This document shows, in pieces, positions 8,502 through 17,500 of a stretch of DNA of 64,000 nucleotides. Source of the DNA: Acidobacteriaceae bacterium (GTDB taxonomy: Bacteria; Acidobacteriota; Terriglobia; Terriglobales; Acidobacteriaceae); contig JAPWKG010000008.1 of assembly GCA_028283625.1 (NCBI GenBank), forward strand, positions 124,001 to 188,000, in the 5' to 3' direction. Below the pieces are notes generated by a model that worked only from the letters and a program-made list of their open reading frames with translations, had not been told where the DNA came from and did not search any database. The translations under genes and the position numbers were made by a program. The number at the start of each line of letters is the position of its first letter. The stretch's first letter is position 1.

Positions 8502-11500
8502 TTACTGGATGGCGACGCTCACGGTGGTGGTGGTGGTGTAGCTGCCGTAGCTGGCGGTGACGGTTGCGGTGTAGTTCCCGGCACTGGTGAAGGTGTTTTT
8601 GGGAGCGCTGCCGCCGCAGCCGGTGAGGGTGGTGAGCCCGAGTGCGAGCATGACCACGGCTGTGAGTTGCACGATGCCCTTACGGCGGCGAAGCGCCAGG
8701 CCGCCGAGCAGCGCCAGGCTAAGCGCGCCCAGACGCCATCCGGTGAAGCCTGCAAAGCTCTGCGTCTGTGCCTGGGTGTGGGCGGTGGTGGAGGAGATGC
8801 TGAGCGTTGAGGTCGCGGTTCCTCCGGAGGTGAGCGAGACGCTGGTGGGCGACATCGCGCAGCTGGGGGCGGAGGTTGCGGTGGAGGACGAGAGCGCGCA
8901 ACTCAGGGTGACCGTGCCGGAGACACCGCTTTGTGCGGCGACGGTGATGGTGCTGGTGTTGCCGGTGGTGGCGCCGGAGGTGAACGAGAGTGAGGCGGGA
9001 GAGGCGCTGAGGGTGATCGGCGCGTTGACGGTGATGGCTACGTCCGCGGTCGGAGCCGGGCTGGTGGTGATGCCGCTGGTGGCTCCTGTGCCGGTGAGGT
9101 GCGCGTAGAAGTTGGAGACGCCAGCGTTGGCCGTGACGCTCAGGGTGCTGGTGGCGCTGCTGCCTGCCGCCAGCGTGACGCTAGTGGCCGAGCAGGAGCC
9201 AGCGCTGCTGAGAGCGCTTTGTCCGGTGCCGGAGGCCGATTGCGGCTGGCAGGCGAGGGAGACGGTGCCTGCGTAACCGTTGACGCTGGTGACGGTGAGT
9301 GTGGTGGTGGTGGCTGTGGTGGAGCCACCGATGACAGCGAGCGTGGTGGTCGCGGGCGTGATGGTGAAGCTGGGCGGCGTGAGGGTGAGGCTAACGGAGG
9401 GCGAGGTGACGACCTCTGTGCCGGAGGTGCCGGTCACGATGACCGAGACGGTGCCGCTCTTGCCGGCAACCGTGTTGATGGTGAGCACCGGAGTTGCCGA
9501 GCCGCCGGCGGTGAGCACGCTGCTGGCAGGGCTGACGGAGCAGGTGGCCATGGTGCTGTCGCTGGTGGAGCAGGTGTAGGCCACGGTGCCGGAGAACGAG
9601 GTGCTGGAGGCTACCGTGAGCAGATCGGTGACTGTGGTGCCGGCCAGCAGGGTGGAGCTTCCGGAGGGATAGCTGAGTGTGGCCGGTGTGATGGTGAAGG
9701 TGTTGTTGTTGACCGTGATCGTGAGATCGGCCGAGGTGGCGGTGGCAAAGTCGGAGTCGCCGGCGTAGATGGCGCGGAGCGTGTAAGTGCCCGCGGTGGC
9801 GAAGGTGTAGGAAAGCGTGGCGACGCCGCTGGAGAGGGTGCCGGTGCCGATGGAGGTCAGCGTGGTTCCGGAGACCGTGTAGAAGGTGACGGTGCCGGTA
9901 GCGGCGGTTCCGGAGCTGGTGCTGGGGCTGAGGGTTGCGGTCAGCGTGGTCGCGGAGCCGACGACGGCGACGTCGGAGCTGGCGGTCAGGGCGAGCGTAG
10001 TGGTGGTGGTGGAGTTGTTGGCGGCGGTGAGGAAGTTGCCGACGTCGAGCGAGCCAAGACCTGTGGCCATGTCATAGCCGGTCTGGAGGAGGTAGCCCGC
10101 GAGGCCGCCGCTGAGGCTGGTGGCGCTGGGGGTGGAGTTGTTGCACATGCTCGGCGTGGTGGCCACGCAGGTGGAGACGGCCGAGGTGGCGATGGTGGCG
10201 TCGTGGAAGACGCTGGAGGAAGAGGAGCCGTTGAAGAGGCCGTAGAGCAGCGGGTTGAAGTTGCCCTGACGGGAGCCGGTCTTCTGGGCAAGGAGGGCGG
10301 CGATGCCCGCCATGGAGGGCGAAGAGGCCGAGGTGCCACCGTAGAGCGCCGCGAAGCTGCCGGTGGAGCACTTGTTGCTGATGTCGGCCTGGCAGATCAG
10401 ATAGCCGTCGTAATCCGAGGCCGAGAAGGCGATGTCGGGGGTGTCACGCAGGCTATCGGCCGGAACGCCCGTGCCGGTTTGCCAGGTGGGTTTGGGAAGC
10501 AGGCCGGGGCCACCGCCTGTAGCCGAACCCTGATAAACGACCACGTTATTGCTGTTGGTATAGGTCGGTTCATTCCATGCGCCTTCCGGAATGTAGGAGA
10601 GAGCCGAAGCCTTGGTGGTGGAGTTGTTGGTGCTGCTCCAGTAGGTGCTGGGGCTGGAAGCGTCGGCGAACTCGGTGCCACCGACGCAGGTGACGTAGCC
10701 GCTCATGCAGAGAAGATTGGCAGCCTGAACCTGCGTGGCGGGAATGGTTTTGTAGTTACTGTTGCAGCCTGCGACTCCGTCATCTCCGGAGGAGTTGAAG
10801 ATGCTGATTCCCTGTGCGGTGGCTGTTTTGTAATAGCTTTCGTAGGCCTGAGCGTCGGTGACGGCGGTGGTGTCTGTGTCGCAGCCGCCGAAGCTCATGT
10901 TCACGGCGTTGTCGTTGAGGGTGCTGATCTCATACTGCAGGGCGGTAAAGATGCTGCTGTCGGAGAGGTCGCCGATGACCAGAAGGTTGACGGTGCTTTT
11001 GGGCGCTGTGCCGATGATGCGCTGGACGTCGAGGAGAGCTTCTCCTTCGCTGCCGTTGGTCCCGCTGCTGACGCCGGGGTCGTTCTTGGGGGTGACCAGA
11101 ATCTGGTTCACCGTGTTGGTGGGGAGTCCGAAGAGGGATTCGTAGGAGGAGATGTCCGAGGCGTAGATGCGGGAGTCAATGATGTTGCCGACCGAGGCGC
11201 CGGTGCCGTTGATGCCGCTGTTGATGCTGGCCGCGATGTCGTAAATGATGTTGAAGTCGCCTGGGGCCAACGCGTGGCTGTTGTCACTGAAGGTCGTGCT
11301 GGGCGAGATGGTGGTCGAGCTGGAGAGGGACGAGGCGCTGGAGGATTGTGCGCTCTGGTTGTATTGATAGGCCGTGGGCAGGGCGCGCACGTGCGCGTGC
11401 GAGACGCGGAGGTTCTGGCTGAGGCCGCTGACCGACTGGAGAATGCCGGTGAGTGCGGAGGGAATGCGCGGGGCCGAGGTGATCGAGTAGCGTGTGACGT

Positions 11501-12035
11501 TCTCGACCGAGAAGTTGTGTATGGGGGCGGAGAAGGCGCTCTCGACGGCGGCAGCGGTGCCGGAGAAGGTGATGAAGACGCCGCCGGCGGCGATGCTGTC
11601 GACGGTGAGCCCGCTGGACTGCAGCCAGTTGGTGACGACTGCAAGATCCGAGGCGGCGATGCCGTATTCCGCGGCGTTCTGCGCGGGGGTGAGCCACTGG
11701 TGGTAGCGCGCGGAGGCAGGGTTCTGCTGGTCCGTGAGCAGCTGCTCGAAGGCGGCCTCTACCTCAGGAGCGCGTTGCAGTACCAGGTGCATGTCGGTCA
11801 TGCGGGTGCTGGCGTTGAGAGATCCGAGATCGGTGGACTCGGTGGCCCAGAGCGGTACGTGGTGCTCCAGCGTGGTGCGCTCCGTCAGGGCGGGAACGGT
11901 CTTGAAGCGAGCTGTGGCTTTGACCGTATCAGCGCTTTGGGCCAGGGCGAGGGGGGAGATCACTACACTGGCGAGGCCTAGCACCGCAGAGAGCGCGAGG
12001 CCAAAGGGTCGGCGGACGACTGCAAGAGAACGCAT
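8502..12035 (-). CDS. secreted S53 (sedolisin/kumamolisin-like) peptidase with Ig-like repeats
   Basis: A 1177-residue protein with signal peptide (1-33), pro-kumamolisin activation domain (about 55-205) and S53 catalytic domain (about 255-690). The catalytic residues are visible: E332 and D336 in GEALLD, oxyanion D418 in SSGDDG, and S569 in GGTSASSP. These enzymes are serine-carboxyl peptidases, usually acid-active. About 400 residues of Ser/Thr-rich bacterial Ig-like repeats follow. The end carries LALLGGLALRRRKG, a second hydrophobic run ending LTGCGGS, and a final beta-rich piece. It stands alone, with its own terminator. The family call is firm; the tail's role is unknown. Confidence 0.92.
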   Translation of the reverse strand: MRSLAVVRRPFGLALSAVLGLASVVISPLALAQSADTVKATARFKTVPALTERTTLEHHVPLWATESTDLGSLNASTRMTDMHLVLQRAPEVEAAFEQLLTDQQNPASARYHQWLTPAQNAAEYGIAASDLAVVTNWLQSSGLTVDSIAAGGVFITFSGTAAAVESAFSAPIHNFSVENVTRYSITSAPRIPSALTGILQSVSGLSQNLRVSHAHVRALPTAYQYNQSAQSSSASSLSSSTTISPSTTFSDNSHALAPGDFNIIYDIAASINSGINGTGASVGNIIDSRIYASDISSYESLFGLPTNTVNQILVTPKNDPGVSSGTNGSEGEALLDVQRIIGTAPKSTVNLLVIGDLSDSSIFTALQYEISTLNDNAVNMSFGGCDTDTTAVTDAQAYESYYKTATAQGISIFNSSGDDGVAGCNSNYKTIPATQVQAANLLCMSGYVTCVGGTEFADASSPSTYWSSTNNSTTKASALSYIPEGAWNEPTYTNSNNVVVYQGSATGGGPGLLPKPTWQTGTGVPADSLRDTPDIAFSASDYDGYLICQADISNKCSTGSFAALYGGTSASSPSMAGIAALLAQKTGSRQGNFNPLLYGLFNGSSSSSVFHDATIATSAVSTCVATTPSMCNNSTPSATSLSGGLAGYLLQTGYDMATGLGSLDVGNFLTAANNSTTTTTLALTASSDVAVVGSATTLTATLSPSTSSGTAATGTVTFYTVSGTTLTSIGTGTLSSGVATLSYTFATAGTYTLRAIYAGDSDFATATSADLTITVNNNTFTITPATLSYPSGSSTLLAGTTVTDLLTVASSTSFSGTVAYTCSTSDSTMATCSVSPASSVLTAGGSATPVLTINTVAGKSGTVSVIVTGTSGTEVVTSPSVSLTLTPPSFTITPATTTLAVIGGSTTATTTTLTVTSVNGYAGTVSLACQPQSASGTGQSALSSAGSCSATSVTLAAGSSATSTLSVTANAGVSNFYAHLTGTGATSGITTSPAPTADVAITVNAPITLSASPASLSFTSGATTGNTSTITVAAQSGVSGTVTLSCALSSSTATSAPSCAMSPTSVSLTSGGTATSTLSISSTTAHTQAQTQSFAGFTGWRLGALSLALLGGLALRRRKGIVQLTAVVMLALGLTTLTGCGGSAPKNTFTSAGNYTATVTASYGSYTTTTTVSVAIQ

Positions 12036-12188
12036 AGGGCGAATATGTCCTTTTTAACTGCTGTATGACTAGCTTGAGACTACGACAAATGCTTCGGTTG
12101 AAGAACCCAGGCAAGGGGGACCTTGCGGTCTGGTTCTCGTAGGGAGGCATGGGGCATCGCTATAGTAGACGGGGAAACGAGGTGTTCG

Positions 12189-12794
12189 ATGTCACGAACT
12201 GAGTCAAGAATGGTCGCGCTGGGTACGGAAGCTCCCGCGTTCGAGCTGCTGGATGTGATCTCCGGCAAGGCGATGAGCCGGGATGATGTCTTTGCCCTGG
12301 TGGAGCGCGAGGGCGGCGAACGCGCACGGCACGGGTTGCTGGTGATGTTTCTCTGCGTGCATTGCCCGTATGTGAAGCACCTGGAGCAGGGCATTGCCAC
12401 GCTGGCCAAGGACTACGAGGGCCGGATTGCGTTTTGCGCCATTCAGAGCAACGACATTGTGCAGTATCCGCAGGATGGACCGGAGGGGATGCGGGAGCAG
12501 GCGTCGCGATTGGGATGGGACTTCCCCTATCTGCTGGACGAGCAGCAGGAGGTTGCGCGCAGCTACGGCGCAGAGTGCACGCCGGATTTCTTCTTGTTCG
12601 ATGGAGAGAAGAAGCTGGTGTATCGCGGGCAGATGGATGCGAGCCGCCCGCGTCGCTCCGATGGCTGGGGCAACGATATTGCGGTAAGTGGTGAGGACCT
12701 GCGGGCGGCGATGGAGGCCTTGTTGTCGGGCGCGGCGCCGCTGGAAGAACAGCGTGCCAGCATCGGATGCAATATCAAATGGGTAACCACGTAA
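12189..12794 (+). CDS. thioredoxin-like (AhpC/TSA-fold) family protein
   Basis: A 201-residue cytoplasmic protein of the peroxiredoxin/ResA-like superfamily. FLCVHCPYVKHLEQG (about residues 57-71) carries a CxxC pair at the fold's active site, followed by QSNDI and a conserved CTPDFFLFD element. Close family members are annotated only as thioredoxin family protein. The start at 12189 is chosen for GAGG six bases upstream; an upstream TTG in frame is less likely. TATAGT at 12161-12166 is a possible -10 box. The divergent neighbour is the S53 peptidase gene. A disulfide oxidoreductase or thiol peroxidase role is inferred from fold and motif. Confidence 0.8.
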   Translation: MSRTESRMVALGTEAPAFELLDVISGKAMSRDDVFALVEREGGERARHGLLVMFLCVHCPYVKHLEQGIATLAKDYEGRIAFCAIQSNDIVQYPQDGPEGMREQASRLGWDFPYLLDEQQEVARSYGAECTPDFFLFDGEKKLVYRGQMDASRPRRSDGWGNDIAVSGEDLRAAMEALLSGAAPLEEQRASIGCNIKWVTT

Positions 12795-12895
12795 AAAGCA
12801 AAAAGTTGTGGCGCAACTTTCGCAAACAACGGACGTTTGAGCCGGTGAGCCGCTGGGGAAAGTGAATCCCCGGCGGCAGGCGAAGGAGATGTGCG

Positions 12896-13210
12896 ATGAA
12901 GAAGACTGCGATGAAGAAGACGTGGCTTACTGCGGTTTGCGGTCTGGCACTGACGTTAGGCGCGGCTGCGGCCGAGGCTCAGGTGGTTGTGCGGATTGGC
13001 CCCCCTCCTCCGCGTCCCGTGGAGCGGATTCCTCCTCCTCCGCGTCCGGGCTGGGTGTGGCATGAGGGCTATCACCGCTGGGATGGTGTGCGCTATGTGT
13101 GGGTTCCGGGCTACTACGTGGCTCCTCCGCGTCCGGGTGTGCGCTGGATCCCGGGACACTGGTCGCATCGCGGCGGCGGGTATGTGTGGATTGAAGGGCA
13201 CTGGCGCTAG
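12896..13210 (+). CDS. secreted YXWGXW-repeat protein
   Basis: A 104-residue protein with a signal peptide (about 1-28, ending AEAQ) followed by Pro-rich sequence (GPPPPRPVERIPPPPRPG) and two to three Trp/Tyr/Gly repeats such as GWVWHEGYHRWDG, YVWVPGYYV and YVWIEGHWR. These match the YXWGXW repeat family of small exported proteins of unknown function. AAGGAG lies upstream of the ATG at 12896; a second in-frame ATG at 12911 is possible. A strong terminator follows at 13278-13325. Confidence 0.8.
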   Translation: MKKTAMKKTWLTAVCGLALTLGAAAAEAQVVVRIGPPPPRPVERIPPPPRPGWVWHEGYHRWDGVRYVWVPGYYVAPPRPGVRWIPGHWSHRGGGYVWIEGHWR

Positions 13211-13277
13211 AGTTTTGTGCGGCGACGTGTAAACGTTTTGACCGGTGCCTCGGTCTAACTCAACAGCAAGGACGAAC

Positions 13278-13325
13278 GGCGGCTTCGCTGGGCAGGGGAC
13301 AATGCCCGGAAGCCGCCACTTTTTT
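13278..13325 (+). terminator. rho-independent terminator
   Basis: GGCGGCTTC (13278-13286) pairs with GAAGCCGCC (13309-13317), with an inner GGGCA/TGCCC stem, followed by a run of six T. It ends the YXWGXW gene ahead of kdsC. Confidence 0.85.
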
Positions 13326-13368
13326 CTGCGCGCAGGAAGCGTTGCCGCGCTTCGGTTAGGCTGGAAGC

Positions 13369-13950
13369 ATGACGGCTCAAGAACGCGCAAAGAAGATCAA
13401 GGTGCTGCTGTTTGACGTGGACGGCGTACTAACGGATGGTTCCATCACGTTCATTCCGGATGGCAAGGGTAGCGGAACCGAGGTGAAGAGCTTTTCGGCG
13501 CATGACGGGCTGGGCATTTCGCTGGCGCGGCTGGGCGGGCTGAAGGTTGGCTTTGTGACCAAGCGCAACAGTCAGGTGGTGGCGTTGCGGGCCCGGGATC
13601 TGAAGATTGACCACCTGTACCAGGGACAGTCCAATAAACGCGAAGCCTTTGACAAGGTGCTGCTGGATGAAGGCTGCACGGCCGAAGAGGTCGCTTTTGT
13701 AGGCGATGACATTATCGATCTGCCGGCGCTGCGGGTTGCAGGGCTGGCGATTGCGACGGCGAATGCGCGTCCGCAGATCAAGGCGATGGCGCATTGGGTG
13801 ACGACGCTGCCGGGAGGGCAGGGCGCGGGACGTGATGCGATCGATTTCATTCTGACGGCGAAGGGCGTTCTGGAGAGCACGATTGAGCGCTATCTGGATC
13901 CGCAGGACGCGGAGGCCAAACATGCCGATATCGGCGTGGGCAACATGTAG
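13369..13950 (+). CDS. kdsC: KdsC-type 3-deoxy-D-manno-octulosonate 8-phosphate phosphatase
   Basis: A 193-residue HAD-superfamily (subclass IIIA, no cap domain) phosphatase. Motif I is DVDGVLTDG (D16, D18) and the late motif is VGDDIIDLPAL. The match to KdsC is over the full length, with about 20 extra C-terminal residues. It removes phosphate from KDO-8-P on the way to LPS inner core; the KDO transferase waaA is in this window at 38910-40211. The usual T/S-G-R motif II reads TKRNS here. It is followed by a 16-bp terminator hairpin. Confidence 0.85.
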   Translation: MTAQERAKKIKVLLFDVDGVLTDGSITFIPDGKGSGTEVKSFSAHDGLGISLARLGGLKVGFVTKRNSQVVALRARDLKIDHLYQGQSNKREAFDKVLLDEGCTAEEVAFVGDDIIDLPALRVAGLAIATANARPQIKAMAHWVTTLPGGQGAGRDAIDFILTAKGVLESTIERYLDPQDAEAKHADIGVGNM

Positions 13951-14020
13951 CCTGGAAGGCCCGCGTGGGCAAAGCGTCTGAAGCCGGGGCGACAAGAGCA
14001 ACAGCGCGACGAATTCGGCA

Positions 14021-14066
14021 ACAGCACAAAAGGGCGGCCCACTGCGGGGTCGCCCTTTTGTGCTGT
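14021..14066. terminator. bidirectional terminator between kdsC and the cupin gene
   Basis: Sixteen-bp perfect arms ACAGCACAAAAGGGCG / CGCCCTTTTGTGCTGT flank a 14-base loop. It lies between convergent genes. Confidence 0.8.
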
Positions 14067-14083
14067 TTGAGGCCGGTGCGGGG

Positions 14084-14467
14084 CTACTCGGTGACGGCTT
14101 CGAGCCAGGTGACGACCTCGCCGTTTTCGTCGGCTTCCTGCACGGCGAGATGGGTCATGGGATGGCCGGGTGCGGCGCCGTGCCAGTGCTTTTCGCCGGG
14201 AGCAAACCAGACGGTGTCGCCGGGGACGGCCTGCTGGGTGGGTTCTCCCCAGCGGGCGTAGGCGCAGATGCCGCTGAGGATGTGAATCATTTGACCGCGG
14301 GGATGGGTGTGCCAGACCGTGCGGGCGGCGGAGGCGAAGGAGACCTTGGCCGAGCGCAGGGTAGGGGAGTGAGCGGGACCGAGCAGAGGCTGAAGGTAGA
14401 CCTCTCCGGTGAACCACTCCGCTGGCCCGCGGCTGGTGGCGCTGCCGAGTTCGCGAAACGTTTCCAT
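14084..14467 (-). CDS. small cupin, hydroxynitrile lyase (GtHNL)-like
   Basis: A 127-residue single-cupin protein starting METFRELGSATSRGPAEWFTG. Numbered from this ATG it has H53 and H55 in VWHTHPRGQ, Q59, H94 in GEKHWHG and H106 in MTHLAVQ. These are the positions I recall for metal and active-site residues of the manganese cupin hydroxynitrile lyase of Granulicella tundricola; A40, V42 and Q110 also match the wild-type residues later changed in engineered variants. Length and termini match. The start at 14467 is chosen because the longer frame reads through the divergent lhr start. Physiological substrate is unknown; HNL activity in such cupins may be incidental. Confidence 0.85.
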   Translation of the reverse strand: METFRELGSATSRGPAEWFTGEVYLQPLLGPAHSPTLRSAKVSFASAARTVWHTHPRGQMIHILSGICAYARWGEPTQQAVPGDTVWFAPGEKHWHGAAPGHPMTHLAVQEADENGEVVTWLEAVTE

Positions 14468-14540
14468 GAGATGGATGGTAGCGCGGCGGGGTGTTGGCCG
14501 GAGGCGAAGAGGCGGCGAATCGCAGGCTACAATCGAAGCT

Positions 14541-17500
14541 ATGCACGCAGAGCGCGATAGTTCGGCGTACAGCGCAGCGCTCCCTGAGACGCTGGCATGG
14601 GCGCATCCGGTAGTGCAGGAGTGGTTTGTGCGGCGCTTTGGCACGCCGACGGAGCCGCAGGTGGAAGGCTGGCCGGCGATTCTGCGGGGCGAGCCGGTGC
14701 TGATCTCTGCGCCGACGGGCTCGGGAAAGACGCTCTCGGCGTTTCTGGTCTGTATTGACAAGCTGCTGCGTGCGGCGCTGGACGGCTCGCTGATGCCGCA
14801 TACGCATGTGGTGTATGTGTCGCCGCTGAAGGCGCTGTCCAACGATGTGCAGAAGAATCTGGACGGTCCTCTGCGGGAGATCCGGGAGCTGGCGCTTGAG
14901 CGCGGCTACCTTTGCCCGGAGATTCGCACGGGCGTGCGCACGGGCGATACGTTGCAGAAAGAGCGTGTGGCGATGCTCAAAGCAGCCGCCTCATATTCTG
15001 GTGACGACGCCGGAGAGCCTGTACATTCTGCTGACGGCGGGCAAGTCGCGGGAGAACCTGCGACGGGTTTCGACGGTGATCGTCGATGAGATTCATGCGA
15101 TTGCGGATGACAAGCGCGGGGCGCATCTGGCGTTGAGCCTGGAGCGTCTGGATGCTCTGGTGCGGGGCGACAACCGGCTTTCTCCGGGGGCGATGCTGAC
15201 GGGGCAGGCGCGGGGGCCGCAGAGGATCGGGCTGAGCGCGACGCAGAATCCGATTGCGCTGGTAGCGGAGTTTTTGACCGGCGCGGGCGAGGGCGTACGC
15301 GGCGACGGTGGTGCAGGTGGGGCAGCGCCGGGAGCTGGATCTGGCAATCGAGGTACCGGGTACGGAGCTGGGCTCGATTACCTCGGTGGCGATGCGGGAG
15401 GAGATGTTCGGCAAGCTGGCGGAGCTGGCGATGCAGCATCGCTCGACGCTGGTGTTTGTGAACACGCGCGCGCTGGTGGAGCGGTTGAGCTTTGAGCTGG
15501 CGGAGAGGCTGGGCCCGGATGCTGTGGCCGCGCACCACGGATCGTTGTCGCGTGCGATGCGGCTGGATGCAGAGCAACGGCTGAAGAACGGCGAGATTCG
15601 CATCCTGGTGGCGACGGCGTCGCTGGAGCTGGGCATCGATATTGGGCATGTGGATCTGGTGTGCCAGGTGGCGACGACGCGCAACGTTGCGGTAGCGATG
15701 CAGCGAGTGGGGCGAGCGGGGCATTGGCGCGGTGCGGTGCCGAAGGGACGCTTCTTCGCTTTGACGCGCGACGACCTGATGGAGCAGGCGGCGTTGCTGC
15801 GCAAGATGAAGGCCGGAGAGCTGGATCGTCTGGAAGTTCCGGATGCTCCGCGCGATGTTCTGATGCAGCAGCTGGTGGCTTTGTGCGGGGCGGAGAGCTG
15901 GGACGAAGATGCGTTGTTTGCTCTGGTGCGGCGAGCGTATCCGTACCGAGAGCTGAGGCGGGAGGCGTTCGACGAGTTGTTGGCGCTGCTGCATAACGGC
16001 ATTGAGTGCTCGCGTGGCCGTTATGGCGCGTACCTGCTGCGGGACCGGGTGCAGAAACAGGTGCATGGGCGGCGGGGCTCGCGCATGATTGCCATCGCCA
16101 ACGGGGGCGCGATTCCGGATACGAGCCTGTTCAGCGTGATGCTGCAGCCGGAGAATGTGCAGATTGCCACGCTCGATGAACACTTCGCGGTGGACTCTTC
16201 GCCGGGCGATGTGGTGCAGCTGGGCAATGCGAGCTGGAGGATTCAGCGCATCGATCCGGCGGGCAAGGTGCTGGTGGAGGATGCGCAGGGAGCGCCGCCG
16301 AGTATTCCGTTCTGGGAGGGTGAGGCGCCGCAGCGGACCTCTGTGCTGAGCGACGGGGTGAGCGAGCTGCGTGAGGAGCTTGACCGCCGGACGCGCCGGA
16401 CAAAGCCGAGTGAGTGTGTGGCCTCGCACCCGGAGGTAGCGGAGTGCGTGGCGTGGCTGAAGCAGGAGTGCTTTGTGAACGACTCCGCAGCGCTGCAGAT
16501 GATTGCGTACGTTGTGGGCGGACGCGCGGTGCTGGGAGCGGTGCCGACCAAGCGAAGGATCGTGGCGGAGCGGTTTTTCGATGAAGGCGGAGGCCAACAG
16601 CTGATTCTGCATGCGCCGTTTGGCGGACGGTTGAACAAGGCCTGGGGGCTGGCGCTGCGCAAGCGTTTCTGCCGGGGCTTCAACTTCGAGCTACAGGCCG
16701 CGGCCACCGATAACGGCATCAACATCTCGTTGGCCGAGCAGCATAGCTTTCCTCTGGCCGAGGTGTTTCAGTTTCTGAGCGTGCATACGGTGCGGAATCT
16801 GCTGGAGCAGGCAGCGATTCCTTCGCCGCTGTTCAAGAATCGCTGGCGCTGGGCGGCGGGACGCTCGTTGCAGCTGCTGCGGATGCAGAAGGGCAAGCGC
16901 GTGGCGCCGCAGATTCAGCGCACGCGCTCGGAGGATCTGCTGGCCAGTGTGTTTCCTCATGCGAGTGCGTGCCCGGAGACGATGACGGGCGATATCGAGA
17001 TTCCGGATCATCCTCTGGTGAATGAGGTGATGCGCGACACGCTGAGCGAAGGCATGGACCTTGACGGCCTGGAAGAGCTGCTGCGCGCACTGGAGGCGGG
17101 TGAGATTGAGTGCGTGGCGGTGGATACGCCGGTGCCGTCTTTGTTTGCCCATGAGCTGGTGAACGCGATGCCGTATGCGTTTCTTGACCCGGAGGATGCG
17201 GCGGCACGGCGGACGCGTGCGGTTTCGCTGCGCCGGGCGCTGCCCGATAGCGTGGCCGAAGGTGCGGGCAGGCTGGACCGTGCGGCGATTGAAGCGGTGC
17301 GGGCGCAGCTGTGGCCGGATGTGCGCGATGAGCATGAGCTGCATGATCTGCTGCTGCAGGTGGTGATGCTGCCGGGGAGCTTTGTGCAGCAGGCCGGTGC
17401 TTCGTCGGACAGGAGAGTGCAGCACTGGCCGATTTACTTTGGCCGGCTGGTGCATGCGGGGCGCGCCTTTGAGGCGAAGATCGGCCAGGAGCGGGTGTGG

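Noticed and set aside
9099-11981. 960-codon open frame on the plus strand antisense to the S53 peptidase
   Set aside because: Composition (Gly/Arg/Asp/Val) and lack of any motif mark it as a shadow of the peptidase gene.
14979-14981. Programmed ribosomal frameshifting in lhr at CTCAAAG
   Set aside because: Lhr is not known to use frameshifting, there is no classical slippery heptamer with a downstream structure, and a second independent shift follows.
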